NCBI GenBank assembly: GCA_916610825.1 | Contig: OU744447.1 | Span: 7,509,402 to 7,573,401 of the forward strand | Direction of reading: 5' to 3' | From: Haliclystus octoradiatus | Lineage: Eukaryota > Cnidaria > Staurozoa > Stauromedusae > Haliclystidae | Length of the DNA stretch: 64,000 bases | Shown: positions 45,201-56,600 of the stretch, in pieces | Position numbering within the stretch: the stretch's first letter is position 1 | Layout of the letters: each line of letters starts with the position of its first letter | Made by a program: the position numbers and the translations under genes | Notes under the pieces: generated by a model | Databases searched by the model: none | Told to the model about the DNA's origin: nothing | The model's input: only the letters and a program-made list of their open reading frames with translations

Positions 45201-46688
45201 ACCCCAACTCCCCTTTAATTTTCATGAGACCTTGCTTTCGGAATATATGAAGACAAATAATTCCTTTTATGGTAAAATATTTCTTTCATATTTTTACCAA
45301 TTTTTGCATCGAAACATTGATATTATTTATCTTAATGGACCCAATATAGGCGAAAATACACACAAATCATTGTTGTGTAGTGTTGTTAAATTCTCGTTTT
45401 TATTGGACTATTTTTGACAAATTCCTGTTTCACGATATTAGAAAGGGTGATGTTGATTAATGTTTTATAGGAATTCCCCTCTTTTTATACTGTTATGAAA
45501 ACGTCCAAACATGACAGAAAATGTAGAATATACTACATGTCCATAAAATTTTAATTTAACAATCTTCTTAACTTCTGACGCGGTTGTGATAAACTAAGTT
45601 TCGATTTGTGATTTGATGACATGCTGATTTGTGTGTACAAGTCAATGAGGATTATTCCAACTTGAAAACCAAACGAAGGTTTCAATAGTGTGGAAAATAC
45701 GTTATTGTCGCCTACTCTATTTACATTTCTTCCAATCTTTCCTATTATATAGAGACCGGTGAATCCCCTGCGAAAACAGCTCAGGAGTTCATTAACAGTT
45801 CATGAACGCTAAATGTCCCCAATTTTCATAAACCTTCACAACAGTTCATGAAAATTTGGGTCCACTTAACATTCATGAACTCCTGAACTGTTTTTGGCAG
45901 GGGGTTATACTAGGAATGACTCAATCAGTGTTGCTTGGTTAATTTAATTAACAGGGGTAAACAATAACAAATGTTTTAACCAAGTTGATATGTTCTTGGA
46001 ATTGGACACTCGGTGAAATTTGATATGAAATGGAAGTCATAAATTAATCCAGTTGAACACCAAATTTTCATTTGTTACTCATACAGTGAAACCTGTATAT
46101 AACAGCCAGCTACAAGAGGTAGATAAATGGACCACTACCGTGTAACCCGCTTATGTGCAATTCAGATAAGTGAAATTCCCGCTTATCTGCAACCTGGCTT
46201 TGAATGAAACCCGTTAAATAATTTTCTGGTCAAGTCCTTGGTAAACAATTTTGGATAACTGCAAATTCGGATAAATGCAATGAAAACCGTTTGCAATTTT
46301 GACTTGCACTTAAGCGGGTTAAACTGTATATGTATTTGGGTGGCCTTTATATTTATTACTAGATGTTGATCCAATAGAAAATACTATTTAAGGCATTGCA
46401 AGAGTTACCAACTATAGACAGGTGGCCGCTGTATAGAGGTGGTCGTTATAACAGGTTTGACTGTACTCCAGAAAATGTAGAACACATTTCAATTTTTCTT
46501 CTACGGTATACAAGTATTGTCTTATTTTATTTCTAGCAAATACTCTTGTTGATATGGCTGTGAAAGAATCGAATCCAAGTGACTATGCCTTGAAAATTGA
46601 TGGTCAGTTGGGGGATTTTGCATTTCCAGATGATTTTATATTTGATGTATGGGGTGCTGTGAACGATGCTAAAGCAGGAAGGATTTGA
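36273..46688 (+). CDS. GIPC: GIPC family PDZ adaptor protein (complete, five exons)
   Basis: Exons 36273-36527, 39611-39977, 42187-42302, 44816-44897 and 46537-46688, all GT-AG with matching phases, give 323 residues, close to the usual 310-335. Residues 1-30 start [13 protein letters not shown] and are low-complexity. The GH1 region follows ([32 protein letters not shown]). Then [20 protein letters not shown] and the PDZ domain at about 122-202, with carboxylate-loop motif [20 protein letters not shown] and GDHILSIDE. After the linker [16 protein letters not shown] comes GH2 ([40 protein letters not shown]). Known role: a cytosolic dimeric adaptor that binds receptor C-termini through PDZ and myosin VI through GH2, driving endosomal traffic. 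Paralog number cannot be assigned. A poly(A) signal AATAAA is at 46907-46912. Confidence 0.96.
37440..37810 (-). pseudogene. LINE ORF2 C-terminal fragment
   Basis: The minus-strand frame from 37810 reads [73 protein letters not shown] and [13 protein letters not shown], then a stop. This is the conserved C-terminal end of CR1/L2-type non-LTR elements (FKxxLLxxKxLNG, GDRAFSxxAPxxWNxLP). The rest of the ORF is missing. It lies in GIPC intron 1, antisense to the gene. Confidence 0.85.
38070..39185. other. GIPC intron 1 middle part, no recognised element
   Basis: No coding exon or repeat family could be identified. The open frame at 38647-38865 has no splice signals or homology that I recognise. 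A run of related GTGAGA words occurs near 38600-38665. Confidence 0.35.
39186..39400 (+). mobile_element. Penelope-like element 3' remnant in GIPC intron 1
   Basis: The frame around 39186-39280 ends [20 protein letters not shown] followed by IRAKLF and a stop, matching the endonuclease end MLFIREMKPSLN of the PLE at 3731-4412. A hammerhead-like motif lies 75 bases after the stop, as in the other copies. Only the last part of the ORF survives. Confidence 0.7.
39355..39392 (+). ncRNA. Hammerhead-like motif after PLE remnant
   Basis: Reads CTTGAAAATGGCT, loop, AGCC, AAAACATTGTTC. GGCT/AGCC forms a perfect stem II. The following part keeps the AC-loop-GU form of a tiny stem III. The core is degenerate. 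Compared with 3767-3805 the stem II pairing is kept although its bases differ. Confidence 0.4.
40060..40255. mobile_element. Inverted pair of hammerhead-bearing element ends
   Basis: The left arm (about 40060-40135, minus) and right arm (about 40165-40255, plus) are reverse complements through GGAGTCG/CGACTCC-type ends, CACACATTCTTATACTGT and TCATCAGACAGAAATAAA. Each arm contains a perfect CTGATGA core (40123-40129 minus; 40179-40185 plus) followed by GAAAC. In the left arm TGCT/AGTA can form stem II; in the right arm that stem is partly deleted. They may be paired Penelope-like or retrozyme-like termini. Confidence 0.5.
40702..40862. mobile_element. GTTCATGAAC-type MITE, GIPC intron 2
   Basis: CCCCTGCGAAAAAAAGTTCA at the left and GATTTTTTTGGCAGGGG at the right, with multiple GTTCATGAACTGTTCATGAA units between and the landmark AAATTTTGGGCAATTT. 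Orientation cannot be set because the element is nearly palindromic. Confidence 0.8.
41443..41531. mobile_element. GTTCATGAAC-type MITE, short form
   Basis: The 89-base minimal form: CCCCTGCGAAAAACAGTTCG, GGAGTTCATGAAAAGTTCAT, then the mirror CTCCTGAACTGTTTTCGCAG GGG. Its ends are perfect or near-perfect inverted repeats over about 30 bases. It defines the family termini. Confidence 0.85.
43193..43391. mobile_element. GTTCATGAAC-type MITE, GIPC intron 3
   Basis: CCCTGCGGAAAACAGTTCAG at the left, TTAACAGTTTTTCGCACGGG at the right, and GGCCCCAAATTTTCATGAAT mirrored as AAATTTGGGGCCATTT in the middle. A truncated relative follows at about 43560-43665 (AGTTTCATGAACAGCTCA). Confidence 0.8.
44104..44240. 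mobile_element. GTTCATGAAC-type MITE, GIPC intron 3
   Basis: ATGCGAAAAACAGTGTAGGA at the left and AATTGTTTTTCGCAG at the right. It includes a tandem duplication of GAACAGTTCATGAGCATTTC. Confidence 0.75.
44432..44606. mobile_element. GTTCATGAAC-type MITE, GIPC intron 3
   Basis: CCCCTGTGAAAAAAGTTCAG at the left, CTGAACTGTTTTTCGCAGGG at the right, three tandem AACAGTTCATG units, and GGCCCCAAATTTTCATGAAC mirrored by GGAGCCATTTAATG. It ends 210 bases before GIPC exon 4. Confidence 0.8.
44945..45101. mobile_element. TA-flanked mariner/pogo-like MITE, type GCAATTCGGATAAG
   Basis: CAGTGAAACCAGTTTAGGTG at the left and CAATGAAAATGGGTTACACTG at the right, with TA on both sides. GTGCAATTCGGATAAGTG is mirrored by CGGATAACTGCA. 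CAGT-type termini with TA duplication suit the Tc1/mariner superfamily, pogo/Tigger branch. Relatives are at about 46137-46330 and 61022-61212. Confidence 0.75.
45764..45903. mobile_element. GTTCATGAAC-type MITE, GIPC intron 4
   Basis: CCCCTGCGAAAACAGCTCAG at the left, CTCCTGAACTGTTTTTGGCA GGGG at the right, and AAATTTGGGTCCACTTAAC inside. Confidence 0.8.
46084..46463. mobile_element. TA-flanked MITE (CAGTGAAACCTGTATATAAC type) with a second MITE inserted
   Basis: The outer element has ends CAGTGAAACCTGTATATAAC and GTTATAACAGGTTTGACTG with TA duplication. At about 46137-46330 it is interrupted by a GCAATTCGGATAAG-type MITE (GTGTAACCCGCTTATGTGCA to AAGCGGGTTAAACTG). The outer element's uninterrupted copies are at 47219-47395 and 49958-50134. 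It ends about 75 bases before GIPC exon 5. Confidence 0.8.
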
Positions 46689-47218
46689 ATTGTTCTCAGT
46701 TTTCAAAAGTAATTATGATTTTTAAGATTAATTATAAAGATGTGAACTTTGACGTGCAATTATAACTTATTGAGAAATAACTTTCTACCTATGGTTATTA
46801 AAATATCAAGGTACAAATCTTTCTAGTATGCAAAATATGTGATAAACAGTTTTTATATAGCATAATATTTCAAGTTTGCTTGTAAGCAACTACCAAATCA
46901 TAATATAATAAATATATTAATATATATAAGTAGGGATTTTTAATCTAGAAATTCATGTAGACTTTCTTATGGACTTTGAATTATATGAAGTTATTTACAA
47001 ACTAATAATTATATTACAATATAACTTCTATTTCTTTGTGTAATTTCAATTGTTTTAATCAATCCTGTTTTAATGCTGTAGCCTTTTGCCCCCAGAGACC
47101 ACACATATAGAAATTCGAACTTCGATATGACTACTACAGTATATAAATATTCCTATAATCCTTATTTAATTTACTTTATTTTTTCTGAATTGTCTAGTAT
47201 TTATGGCAGCTGATAGTA

Positions 47219-47395
47219 CAGTGAAACCTGTATATAACAGCCAGCTACGAGAGGTAGATAAATTGACCACAAAATACAGATGGCCTTTATATACAGGTTT
47301 GATTTGATAGAAAATACTATTTTAGACATTGCAAGAGCGACCAATGTAGACAGGTGGCCGCTTTATAGAGGTGACCGTTATAACAGGTTTGACTG
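47219..47395. mobile_element. TA-flanked MITE, CAGTGAAACCTGTATATAAC type
   Basis: 177 bases, ends inverted, TA on both sides. The inner text CCAGCTACGAGAGGTAGATA, GACAGGTGGCCGCTTTATAG and GTGACCGTTATAACAGGTTT matches 49958-50134. It lies between GIPC and MYSM1. Confidence 0.85.
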
Positions 47396-47849
47396 TAGAT
47401 GCATATACTCCTTACAACAAATACTTTGTTTTATTCGCTGCGAATTAATGCTATTTGAATGCTCCTTTCCTTTGACAATTTTGAATATTTTTAGCATTAA
47501 AAAGCATCTAAAATTTTAAGGACGGTGGGGTGCGAATTCGAATTCAATTCCATTTTGTTTTTCTTAAATTGATACTTAATATAGTTATTCAGGTCAGAAT
47601 GTATACCCCAAATAGTTTTTATAGACGCATTTTTGAAAATGGATTACAGCTTCGTGGGTTTACTTCAACTTTTTTGCTCATTGAAAAACAATACTTCTAA
47701 TATTTTGAAAATTTTGAAATAGATACCCCAGAAATTTTCAAAGATCATGGACACTGAAATGGCAATAAAATTTAGGTATCGATCTTGAATGACGAAGTTT
47801 TAACAGAAAATAGATCTATAGCTCGAGAATCCGGAATAAGATATCGGGC

Positions 47850-48081
47850 ATCCAACGGCCGATACAAGTCCTTATCGCGAGCTGTACCCATGCTCCTTTT
47901 ACCCCGACTCATCAACAACAACATCAAAAACAAGATGGCGAATGATCTTGAAAATACTTTCTCGTCTCTCGTCCTCTCGAAGTTGATAGATTATATTATC
48001 TAAACTGTTAATCAGCTTTCTATTATAAATATGCCATATCTAGTGCATATCATCAAGTAAATAATATACCTGAAATATGAT
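47850..48081 (+). promoter_or_regulatory. Probable MYSM1 promoter/5' leader with YY1-type element and short uORF
   Basis: A locally GC-richer stretch before the MYSM1 ATG. AACAAGATGGCGAATG at about 47930-47945 matches the AAnATGGCG core that YY1 binds just downstream of many animal transcription starts. The same ATG (47936) opens a 22-codon frame ending TAA before the main start at 48082, so if transcribed it is an upstream ORF. No TATA box was seen. Transcript start is not known. Confidence 0.4.
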
Positions 48082-51000
48082 ATGTCGTCTGATGAAGAAA
48101 TTGACATTGAAAATGTCGAGGAAGACGGGTAAGAACAGTTTAGTATTTAAGTTAAGTCAAGTGATCACAAAGAATTTAGAAAGTAAACTAGTAAAGAAGA
48201 AACTCAAAATCACAAACCTTAATCTCACGATTCATCAACACAGTCTGATTCACAACTGCTTATCAGCAAGACAGCAAGTAAAATCTTATTACATGATAAA
48301 TGAAGGTAGACGGTAGACCAAGAGAAGACCTATTGAACTTGCGACTTGCGTAGCCTACTGCTCACTTTCACTTTAGGCTCGGTTTCAGACTCTCCGTACT
48401 TTATATGTTATTCTGAAAAGATATAACACTGACCATGAGAGCTCGATATTGACACAGAATAAATTACGATTTCTTAACTGAATTTCAATAAACCTTTTAA
48501 AGCAGTAAAGCACGATAAGCACCTCTATTGTTGGAAATATGACCTTGGATTGGATCCATTTTTGCATCATTTGCACGCTGTAAACATCTACACCCTATAA
48601 ATTTTGAATCACTCTAAACAAGATTGTCAAGATTTAGGAAGTTATTGATTCCAGTAAATTCAACAGTAAGGCAATGCAACGCAACAGTAAATTCTATTGG
48701 AAAATGATTTGTTTCAATTTGAATTTCACATAAGCTAGATTTCACATTATCGTAAACTTGAACCAACTAGATTTCCAATTGCATGCTTATATTGAGATGT
48801 GAATCATATAACTGGTTCAAAATAGCTGATCGAATTTAATTGAGGAAATATTCTTTTTCATTTTTTGCTACATTGAAGGAAGCAGAAAGTTTAGATTATA
48901 TTTTACGCACAGGATTTTATATACAAATTTAGGTACTATTTTGTTTATCCCAAAAAGCATGTGGAAATAGTAGCCAAATCCCCCAAAAAATCCAAGAAAC
49001 ATTACTATATTCCCGGGTGTCATAAAGTTGCAATAGACCTAGCGCCACAGAACTAAGATGGCAGGTTTCTCCTGGCAACTTGAAATTCACATAAAGGTGT
49101 TCATAAAAATATGCTAAACAATTACCTATTTCTTGTTTTAGTCTAATTCTATTGTGGAGCTCACCAAGGATGAATTTATAAATCAGTTCACGGTCAGAGC
49201 CCTGTTAATTCATACATTTTGTGTTTTCGTCATGCTTCTATGAATTCGCAAAATCTTTGAAGAACAAAAGAATCAAGGACCATGAAGCTCACATCCAGCA
49301 TTTTCTCTAAATGATAGAAAGGCTTTGACCGTGAATCATGAAATATAAATTGGATTTTTGAAGGGTTTACAATTGAATTTAAGTAAAACAAGAAATAGGT
49401 AATTGTTCAGTACATATTTTTATGAACACTTTTATGTGATGTTCAAGTTACCCGTAGAAACCTGCCGTTTTAGTTCTGTGGCGCTCAGTCTACAAGGTAG
49501 GCCTAACAATTTTTCGGAGGTTTGTCTTGATTAAATTCTGTTTCACCTAACAACATCGACACAGCCTGGAAAATTTTCAATGATTATTCGATATTCATAA
49601 TGTGGTTATTCAACATTTGATTCAAGTAACGTTTCTAATTAACTGTCTTGTATTTTCTTATACATTTTTATTTATTTGTTATCACTGATGAAGTGGAAGT
49701 TGGTATTGCAATTGTTTCTGTATTTTATTTCATTTCATTGTGGTACAATTACTGGCTGTAATTATTAGGAAATATTTTATATCTTTGTACTTTAATTTCC
49801 ATAACGCAGGTCTTGTTTACAAATTTGAAATTACAAATTTTCAATCTCGATAGCGTTTTATTCCAAATCATTCTCCAATATCAATTTCTGATTATATAAT
49901 TTCCAACTAAAGATCAGATTATAACATCTTATTTTTTTATTTTCATGTAAGTATATACAGTGAAACCTGTATATAACGGCCAGCTACGAGAGGTAGATAA
50001 TTTGACCACTATAGACATGTGGCTTTTTTATACAGGTTTGATTCAATAGAAAATACTATTTTAGACATTGCAATAGTGACCACTATAGACAGGTGGCTCC
50101 TCTATAGAGGTGGCCGTTATAACAGGTTTGACTGTATGTTTTTGTTTTATTCACGTTTGAATTCCTTCTGAGAATTACTATATGATGACGAAACAAAAAT
50201 TTTCTTTTAGGTCACAAAACAAAGGATTGTACTGTTTGATATTTGCGAGACAATAGAAATGCATTCAAGTACGGAGCTGTTTACAGGATTGTTGTTGAAA
50301 AGGGAAACAGTTTTCATAGGTTTTTCTCAAATTTGATGCATTTATCTAAAAAATGTATGTATGTATGTATGTAAAATGAAGCCAGTCATGTACCCCTCTG
50401 GTTAATGATGAATTCATTTTAGGTTTTTCAAGTATATTGCATCTAAAACGGCATTGTGAGTCCCCGCCTTACATAATATAAACATACAAATTGAAATTTA
50501 GCGTATGTTTAAAAGTAATTGCATAATATTCATGTCAGGAAATTTGGTGCAGTATAACTACTATACGGTAAGTGTCTGTAGCCTTATCAAAAAAAGATAT
50601 TATTTTTAATTCTTTGTATATCTTTCCCAAGTGTTAATCAAAACTCCAGCGGGCCTGTGAAGTTTAATAGGCCTACAGTTTTTCACATGATGTGAACATT
50701 TATGAAATCATTACACATCATGAATATTAAACAATATGATGTTTATTGAGTTTAATTGTATTTTTTTGTTTTTAGATTTTCAAACAATCCAATGGTGATC
50801 AAGGTATTGGGTTCTTAAGTTATTAAAGTGAGGGTCGATTGAGCTGACTGAGACCGGCATAGCTTACCTGAACAAGCTATTCCATTAGGGTCAACTCATA
50901 AAATTTTTAAATGTTTACCTTAACTTGTTGAACTAGGTGCCTTGAGGATTTTGCCAAGTTTTTTCAATGAATTTATAAGTAGGCCTACAAGTCAGTTTCA

Positions 51001-53603
51001 AAAGTTGAAAAACAGACACTCAAAGTCAAATGACGTCATAATGTCTAACTTTTAATTAAGACAAGTTAAAGCGTGATATAATCATAATAGCTTTTGATCA
51101 TTCGTTCGTTCATAACGAAAAATTGGAAAACCTGGTAGCCTGGCTGCTACTACTAATGCTTGATAGTCTGTCTTGATCATATCGTGCTCAATCGTCATGA
51201 CGTAAGAGGGACGGCACATTCCTATATTGTGACTGTCTATACTACTACTATTAATCATGATCAGAATTTAGACATTATGGCATCACTTTGTATCTCCTTT
51301 TTTCAAATTTTCAGTAGGCCTACTGGTCATACACGTAAATTGTGTCTCCTTTTTCTTTGTTTTGAGTTGGAGATAACTCCATAACTTTAAGCAGCAACTG
51401 TATCAACAGTACCGTAATGTATGGCCATCCAAACATTTTCATTCATCCATGCTGTCTAATTTTTCTAATTGCTTAATGTCTTGGTAAATTTGATTATCTG
51501 AAAATGCTGTAAAGTTCAAGTCAATTATTATAATTCTAATACACAGGCATGATATAGTTACTTTGAAAAGCTGATTTCCTTATTTTCGATCAGAATGAAA
51601 TTTTCAAAGCAAAAGAAAATCATTCAAAACCCTGGTTTTCCTATTGTTTCACTGGTCCGTCAGTTATTAAGAGGATTTCCTCTCGTTTGACTGATGTTGA
51701 CTTTCATACTTGAATACAATTTTGAAGTTTTAATAGTTACAATTATTTTGATTTTATTGTAGAGTTGCGCCTCCAACATCACAATACCTTCCATCCATAT
51801 TAATCAAGGTGAGTCTGCTACCTGTCTGCTGTCTGTTGAATTTTGCAATAGTATTCCAAATTAGACACCTGCAAATCCGATCCAGGTCCGTACCCGATCT
51901 TATCTAATAGGATTTTGCCGAACTCCGAATGAATTTTTGATTGTCGAATCGTTATTTTAAATTATCCTTTGTATCAGTATATACATTGAATCATAAAATT
52001 TTCTGACCAGCATAAGCCATAGATACAATAGGAAGTCTTAACCTTGTTCGAAATAGGTTATTGTTTAGATATGACACAATATCTTGAGGCTACTCTTTGG
52101 TAAACAGAGCAATATTGTATTATAAACTTTTAGTAACTTTTCACGATAGTACGTTGTGTTTGGGACCATAAAAATCAAAGTTGAAATTCACATTTTAAGT
52201 CCGTAAATAAGGGCAGTTCTAATTTTCTATTAGCTAAAAAAGCTAGTAAAAAAGCTAGTAGCCTACTTACTTTGCTAAATATTTGATTTTTCTGCTTTAG
52301 TACTCCTGTCAAAGTTCAGGAGTTCATAAACATTTTATGAACATTTCATGGACGTTAAATGGCCCCAATGTTCATGGACTGTTCATGGACAGTTCACGAA
52401 CCATCACAGACAGTTTATGAACATTTCATGAACGTTAAATGGCCCCAATTTTCATAAACTGTCCATGAATTGTTCAAGAAGGTTCATGAACTGTTCTCCT
52501 AAACTGTTTTTCGCTGGGGTAGTCCTTACTCTTAAAGGCGATTGACCCACCTCAACGATAATTTGAATTGAGTTGCCCTACAATTGGCTAAAAATGGTTT
52601 CCGAGCACAATATGTTGTGATGTCACTAAAAATTCTCAATTTACAATTTAGGTAGCCTAGCATTTTAAAGAAATGTATTGTATTCAATTTATTATTATTA
52701 ATAATATTAATATTATTTTTGACTTTTAGCCAACAAACAATCTCCATCACCAACAAAGAGAATAGAAACAAGGTGGGTGTCTCTTCAGAATTGAGGACTT
52801 TCCTCCTGCCTTTGAAGTCCTGTATACAAGGAGCAACCCAGGTGCATCAGAGCTGGGAGACTTAGAGGGGCAAGAGGCACCCCTTTGTATAATGATCAGC
52901 TATTACTTAAGGTCAATACAAACAATTCAGTTTTGTATTTGTTAGTTGTATTTGTAATGCAATAGAGGAAATGAAACGAGCATAGAACGATACCATTGAC
53001 ATCATTCTGTTATCCTTGAAAAACGACATTGAGCACAATTGTTTAGTTTGCAGATGCTAAGTTGATTAGAAAGTTATTGTATTTGTTACTACGAGTCGAA
53101 GAAGAACAAATATATACGCAAACAATTAATCATGATTTGTAAATTTCTGAAATTGAATTGGAAAAGGTGTAACGTAGTTACTTACCTTGGCAAGTTACCC
53201 TATTAAATGATCTATTTACAATGCCTACCAAGTTGCTTCTGCCTACTCGAGTTGAATGATCTACTAAGGTCATTATATGCAATTCATGCATGATGAATCA
53301 ACCAGATTAAGAACCTTGTAGGCCTAATGTTCAAGGAAATCGAAGAGGGAATGAATCTGTTTATCCATAATTGCCCTTGTATTTCCTTTTTCCTTTTCCT
53401 GATTGTATTTTGTTTCCTTGAAGAAAAAATTTACGTTACTGCTAGACTAACCAATCTGTCTAGCCAATTTACTCAGATAGGTAGACTCCAAATCCAAATA
53501 GTTACGTCCTTATAGAAGCGTTTCACTTCGAGTCTGGCTCCGAAAATATAAGGAAAATAGAGTCCATCTCCAGCTCCAAATATTGCAGACAAACTCCTGT
53601 AAA

Positions 53604-53638
<35 letters not shown>

Positions 53639-56600
53639 CCTATTGGAGTCAGAATTTGACTCCGGCTCCTGCACACCTCTGATGGTTATCTTTCTCTCCT
53701 ATCAATAGAATGCACAAGAGTTGGGACACTCTTTCATTTGTAGCTCTCATCTCCAATTGGACAGATGCCAGTCACTCGGTTTTATGGACGCCAGTTTTGC
53801 TCCATCAAACCAAGGATTGCAAAATTTGAACAAAGCGCGCACAAATAATATCATGAATTCTAAAACTTTTTGTTCAAAAGCAAAACCTCGTTTTTAATGG
53901 AACGGAAATTGCAATGTATGAGCTCCAATAGTTGCTTGTCCCAACTATTATAAACAGATGGCTTTGGCTCACCCTTATAATAAACTAGGTGTGCCTAATC
54001 TATCACAGATAAATGGATCATAGAACTATTTAATAGTAGATATGCAGATTTTAATTAATATTGATTACTTCATTACAGGCATAGGAATCATTATCGCCGA
54101 GGACCATGGTCAAAAGAAGAAACTTCCACTTTTCATGTTGGCTTGGTAATGTTGGCTTCTATAACTTTAATTTGTTTGTATGGTCATAGTGCAGTAGTCA
54201 GAATTTAAATCTTACCCAAAGGATGGACCGGAGATCCAATCCCCTTACAGGAAAACTATTTTCACCTTGGCATGTATCCACCTACATATAAGCAACATAA
54301 AAGCATCTTAGGGCAGGCAACGCCAGATCATAGCCATTAAATGTGACATAGTAAATGGAATAAGGTAAGGGTGGATTATTAATGATTATAGCCATATATA
54401 TTATAATTTTATTTCTGGAGGCAGGAGAGGTGGGAGCTGTCCCCCTTTTTTCCTGCTTTGCTTGCTATGGCAATGCTCAACAGAACATCCAACAAAAGAT
54501 CTTTCCACAGTTTCAATTCTGAAGGTTAAGAGAAGGGCAGGACAAATGACACACCTCAGCTTGAAACTACAGTATAACCAATCAACCAACCACCCAGGGA
54601 GGAAATATAGACAAGCTTACCTGATTTGTGGGTAAAAAAAGATATAAATGATTCTTAAGTGATTTGCGCCATACATCTTTGATGAGGTATTTTCATTTCT
54701 ACAGGACCAATTTGGTAAAAAGTGGACAAAGATTGCAGAACTGCTTCCATCTCGTAGTGTTCAACAAGTCCGATCTTACGGAAAGAAATATTTCCAAAAA
54801 CTTGTAAGTTTCACTTTCAAAATGTTTATTCAGATAGCCTATAACCAGACACTAAGTTCAGAAATTGTTCATGAACCTCGTGAACACTTCATGAATTTAT
54901 GAGCGTCCATGAACTGTTCATGAATAATAAACTGCCTATTTTTCGTGAACTTTTTATTGGACTATTTTCACAAGGGATGTTTGTCCCATTCGAAAAGCAG
55001 GTCATGATCTCAGGAACAATTGATGAACCTTTCAATCAATTGATGTTCTTAAACTTCATATGTGGTCTTAATTAGTGTAGCTGTTAGGGCGTTGGACTTT
55101 GGTATGCAGGGCCTTGGAATAAAACCCTGTTGGCAAAAGCACTATTGATTGGCATCCGGAAGGGAATCTGGCTGTTAAAAGCACGCACACTCCAGACATA
55201 CTAAGCAACTGACCACCCACCCTCACAAAAGAAGGAAAGAAAGCTACTAGCTTACCTGGTTTGTGGGAAATGATCAGTCCAATAGTTCTCTTTGAAATCA
55301 ATATAAACATCACAATTGTATACCCAGGCTTTAATCTGTTGTTGTGTTAAGGTCTAAACCATCCTGGTGTTGATATTGTCTCCTTCACAATGACTTCTCC
55401 TTCACTGATGAGAGGATTATTTCAAATTAAGTTCTAATCAAATCTGATCGACTGTGGTTCAAATCCCTCAAAGGTCAACTCAGTATTGACTTTATCTAAA
55501 GCATCAAATGAATACCATCTAAGGATGGCCCCTGTGAAAAACAGTTCAGGAATTCATGAACAGTTCATGAACATTCAATGTGACACAAACTTTTCCCAAA
55601 CTGTTGATGAACTCTTGAACTGCTTTTTGCAGGGGGTAGATCGAATGGTCCAGAGGGAATTGCATTGTGAGTAGCTGTGGCGCATCCCTGCAAATTGATA
55701 TTTGAGGCCTATCTGCCATGAAATCTGTTGAAATTGATCTGCTGTGTCCGCGGCTGAGATCAATAAGAAGCATTTAGCATCATTGATCTCAACAAAAGGA
55801 GCCACTCCTCTAGAAATAGAAGAGTGGTACGGGTTCCTTTGTTAGGGCGATACCGTCTCAATTTTTAGTACTGATTCACAGTGACTCATTGTTTGGCCAA
55901 CTGATGAACACAATGAAGGATTCTTAATCCATCAAGTACCAGGTGAGGGATGGTCCATGCAAAAACATGGCTGAATTCTGGAACAATTCATAAACAGTTC
56001 ATGAACTTCAAAGACTCTAACAAACTCTGTATGATGTTCATCATGGTGTCCATGGACACGTTATAAAATAGTTCATGAACGGTTCAATGGCCCAATTTTG
56101 ATGAACGTTTTACATGAACTGTTCATGAACTGTCCATAAACTGAAATGTTTATGAACTGTTCATGAACTGTTTATGTTTAATATGTTCATGAACAGTTCA
56201 TTAAAAATTAGGCTATTTAATGTTCATGAACTGTTTTCACAGGGAAGCCTATACTAAGTATAATGCAGTCTTCAATCTGTTGTTTTTGTTTCAGCTTAAG
56301 AATGCAGCAGTTCCAATCAATTCACAATCTGATATTGTTTTTATTATCAAATCAACCGTTGACAGTGACGAAGATATAGATATAGATGTTGATGATGATG
56401 ATAATGATGATGAAGATGATGTGGAAAAACAAATTTCTAAACAGATAAAGGGTGAGTAAGAGTTTATATTTAGCAAAATTATATTTAGTTATCTAAATCA
56501 ACTCTTGTGACTTTGAAATTGTATGTCAGCTTTGAAAACAGAACTTTGTGAAACAATTAGATCATTTCATTCTGATATTGTTGATCTAAATTACTTATCA

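Noticed and set aside
47785-48003. 72-codon open frame before MYSM1
   Set aside because: No family motif; it overlaps the likely promoter and is in a different frame from the MYSM1 start.
56291-56476. Poly-Ser frame antisense to MYSM1 exon 7
   Set aside because: Shadow of the Asp-rich GAT-repeat exon on the other strand.
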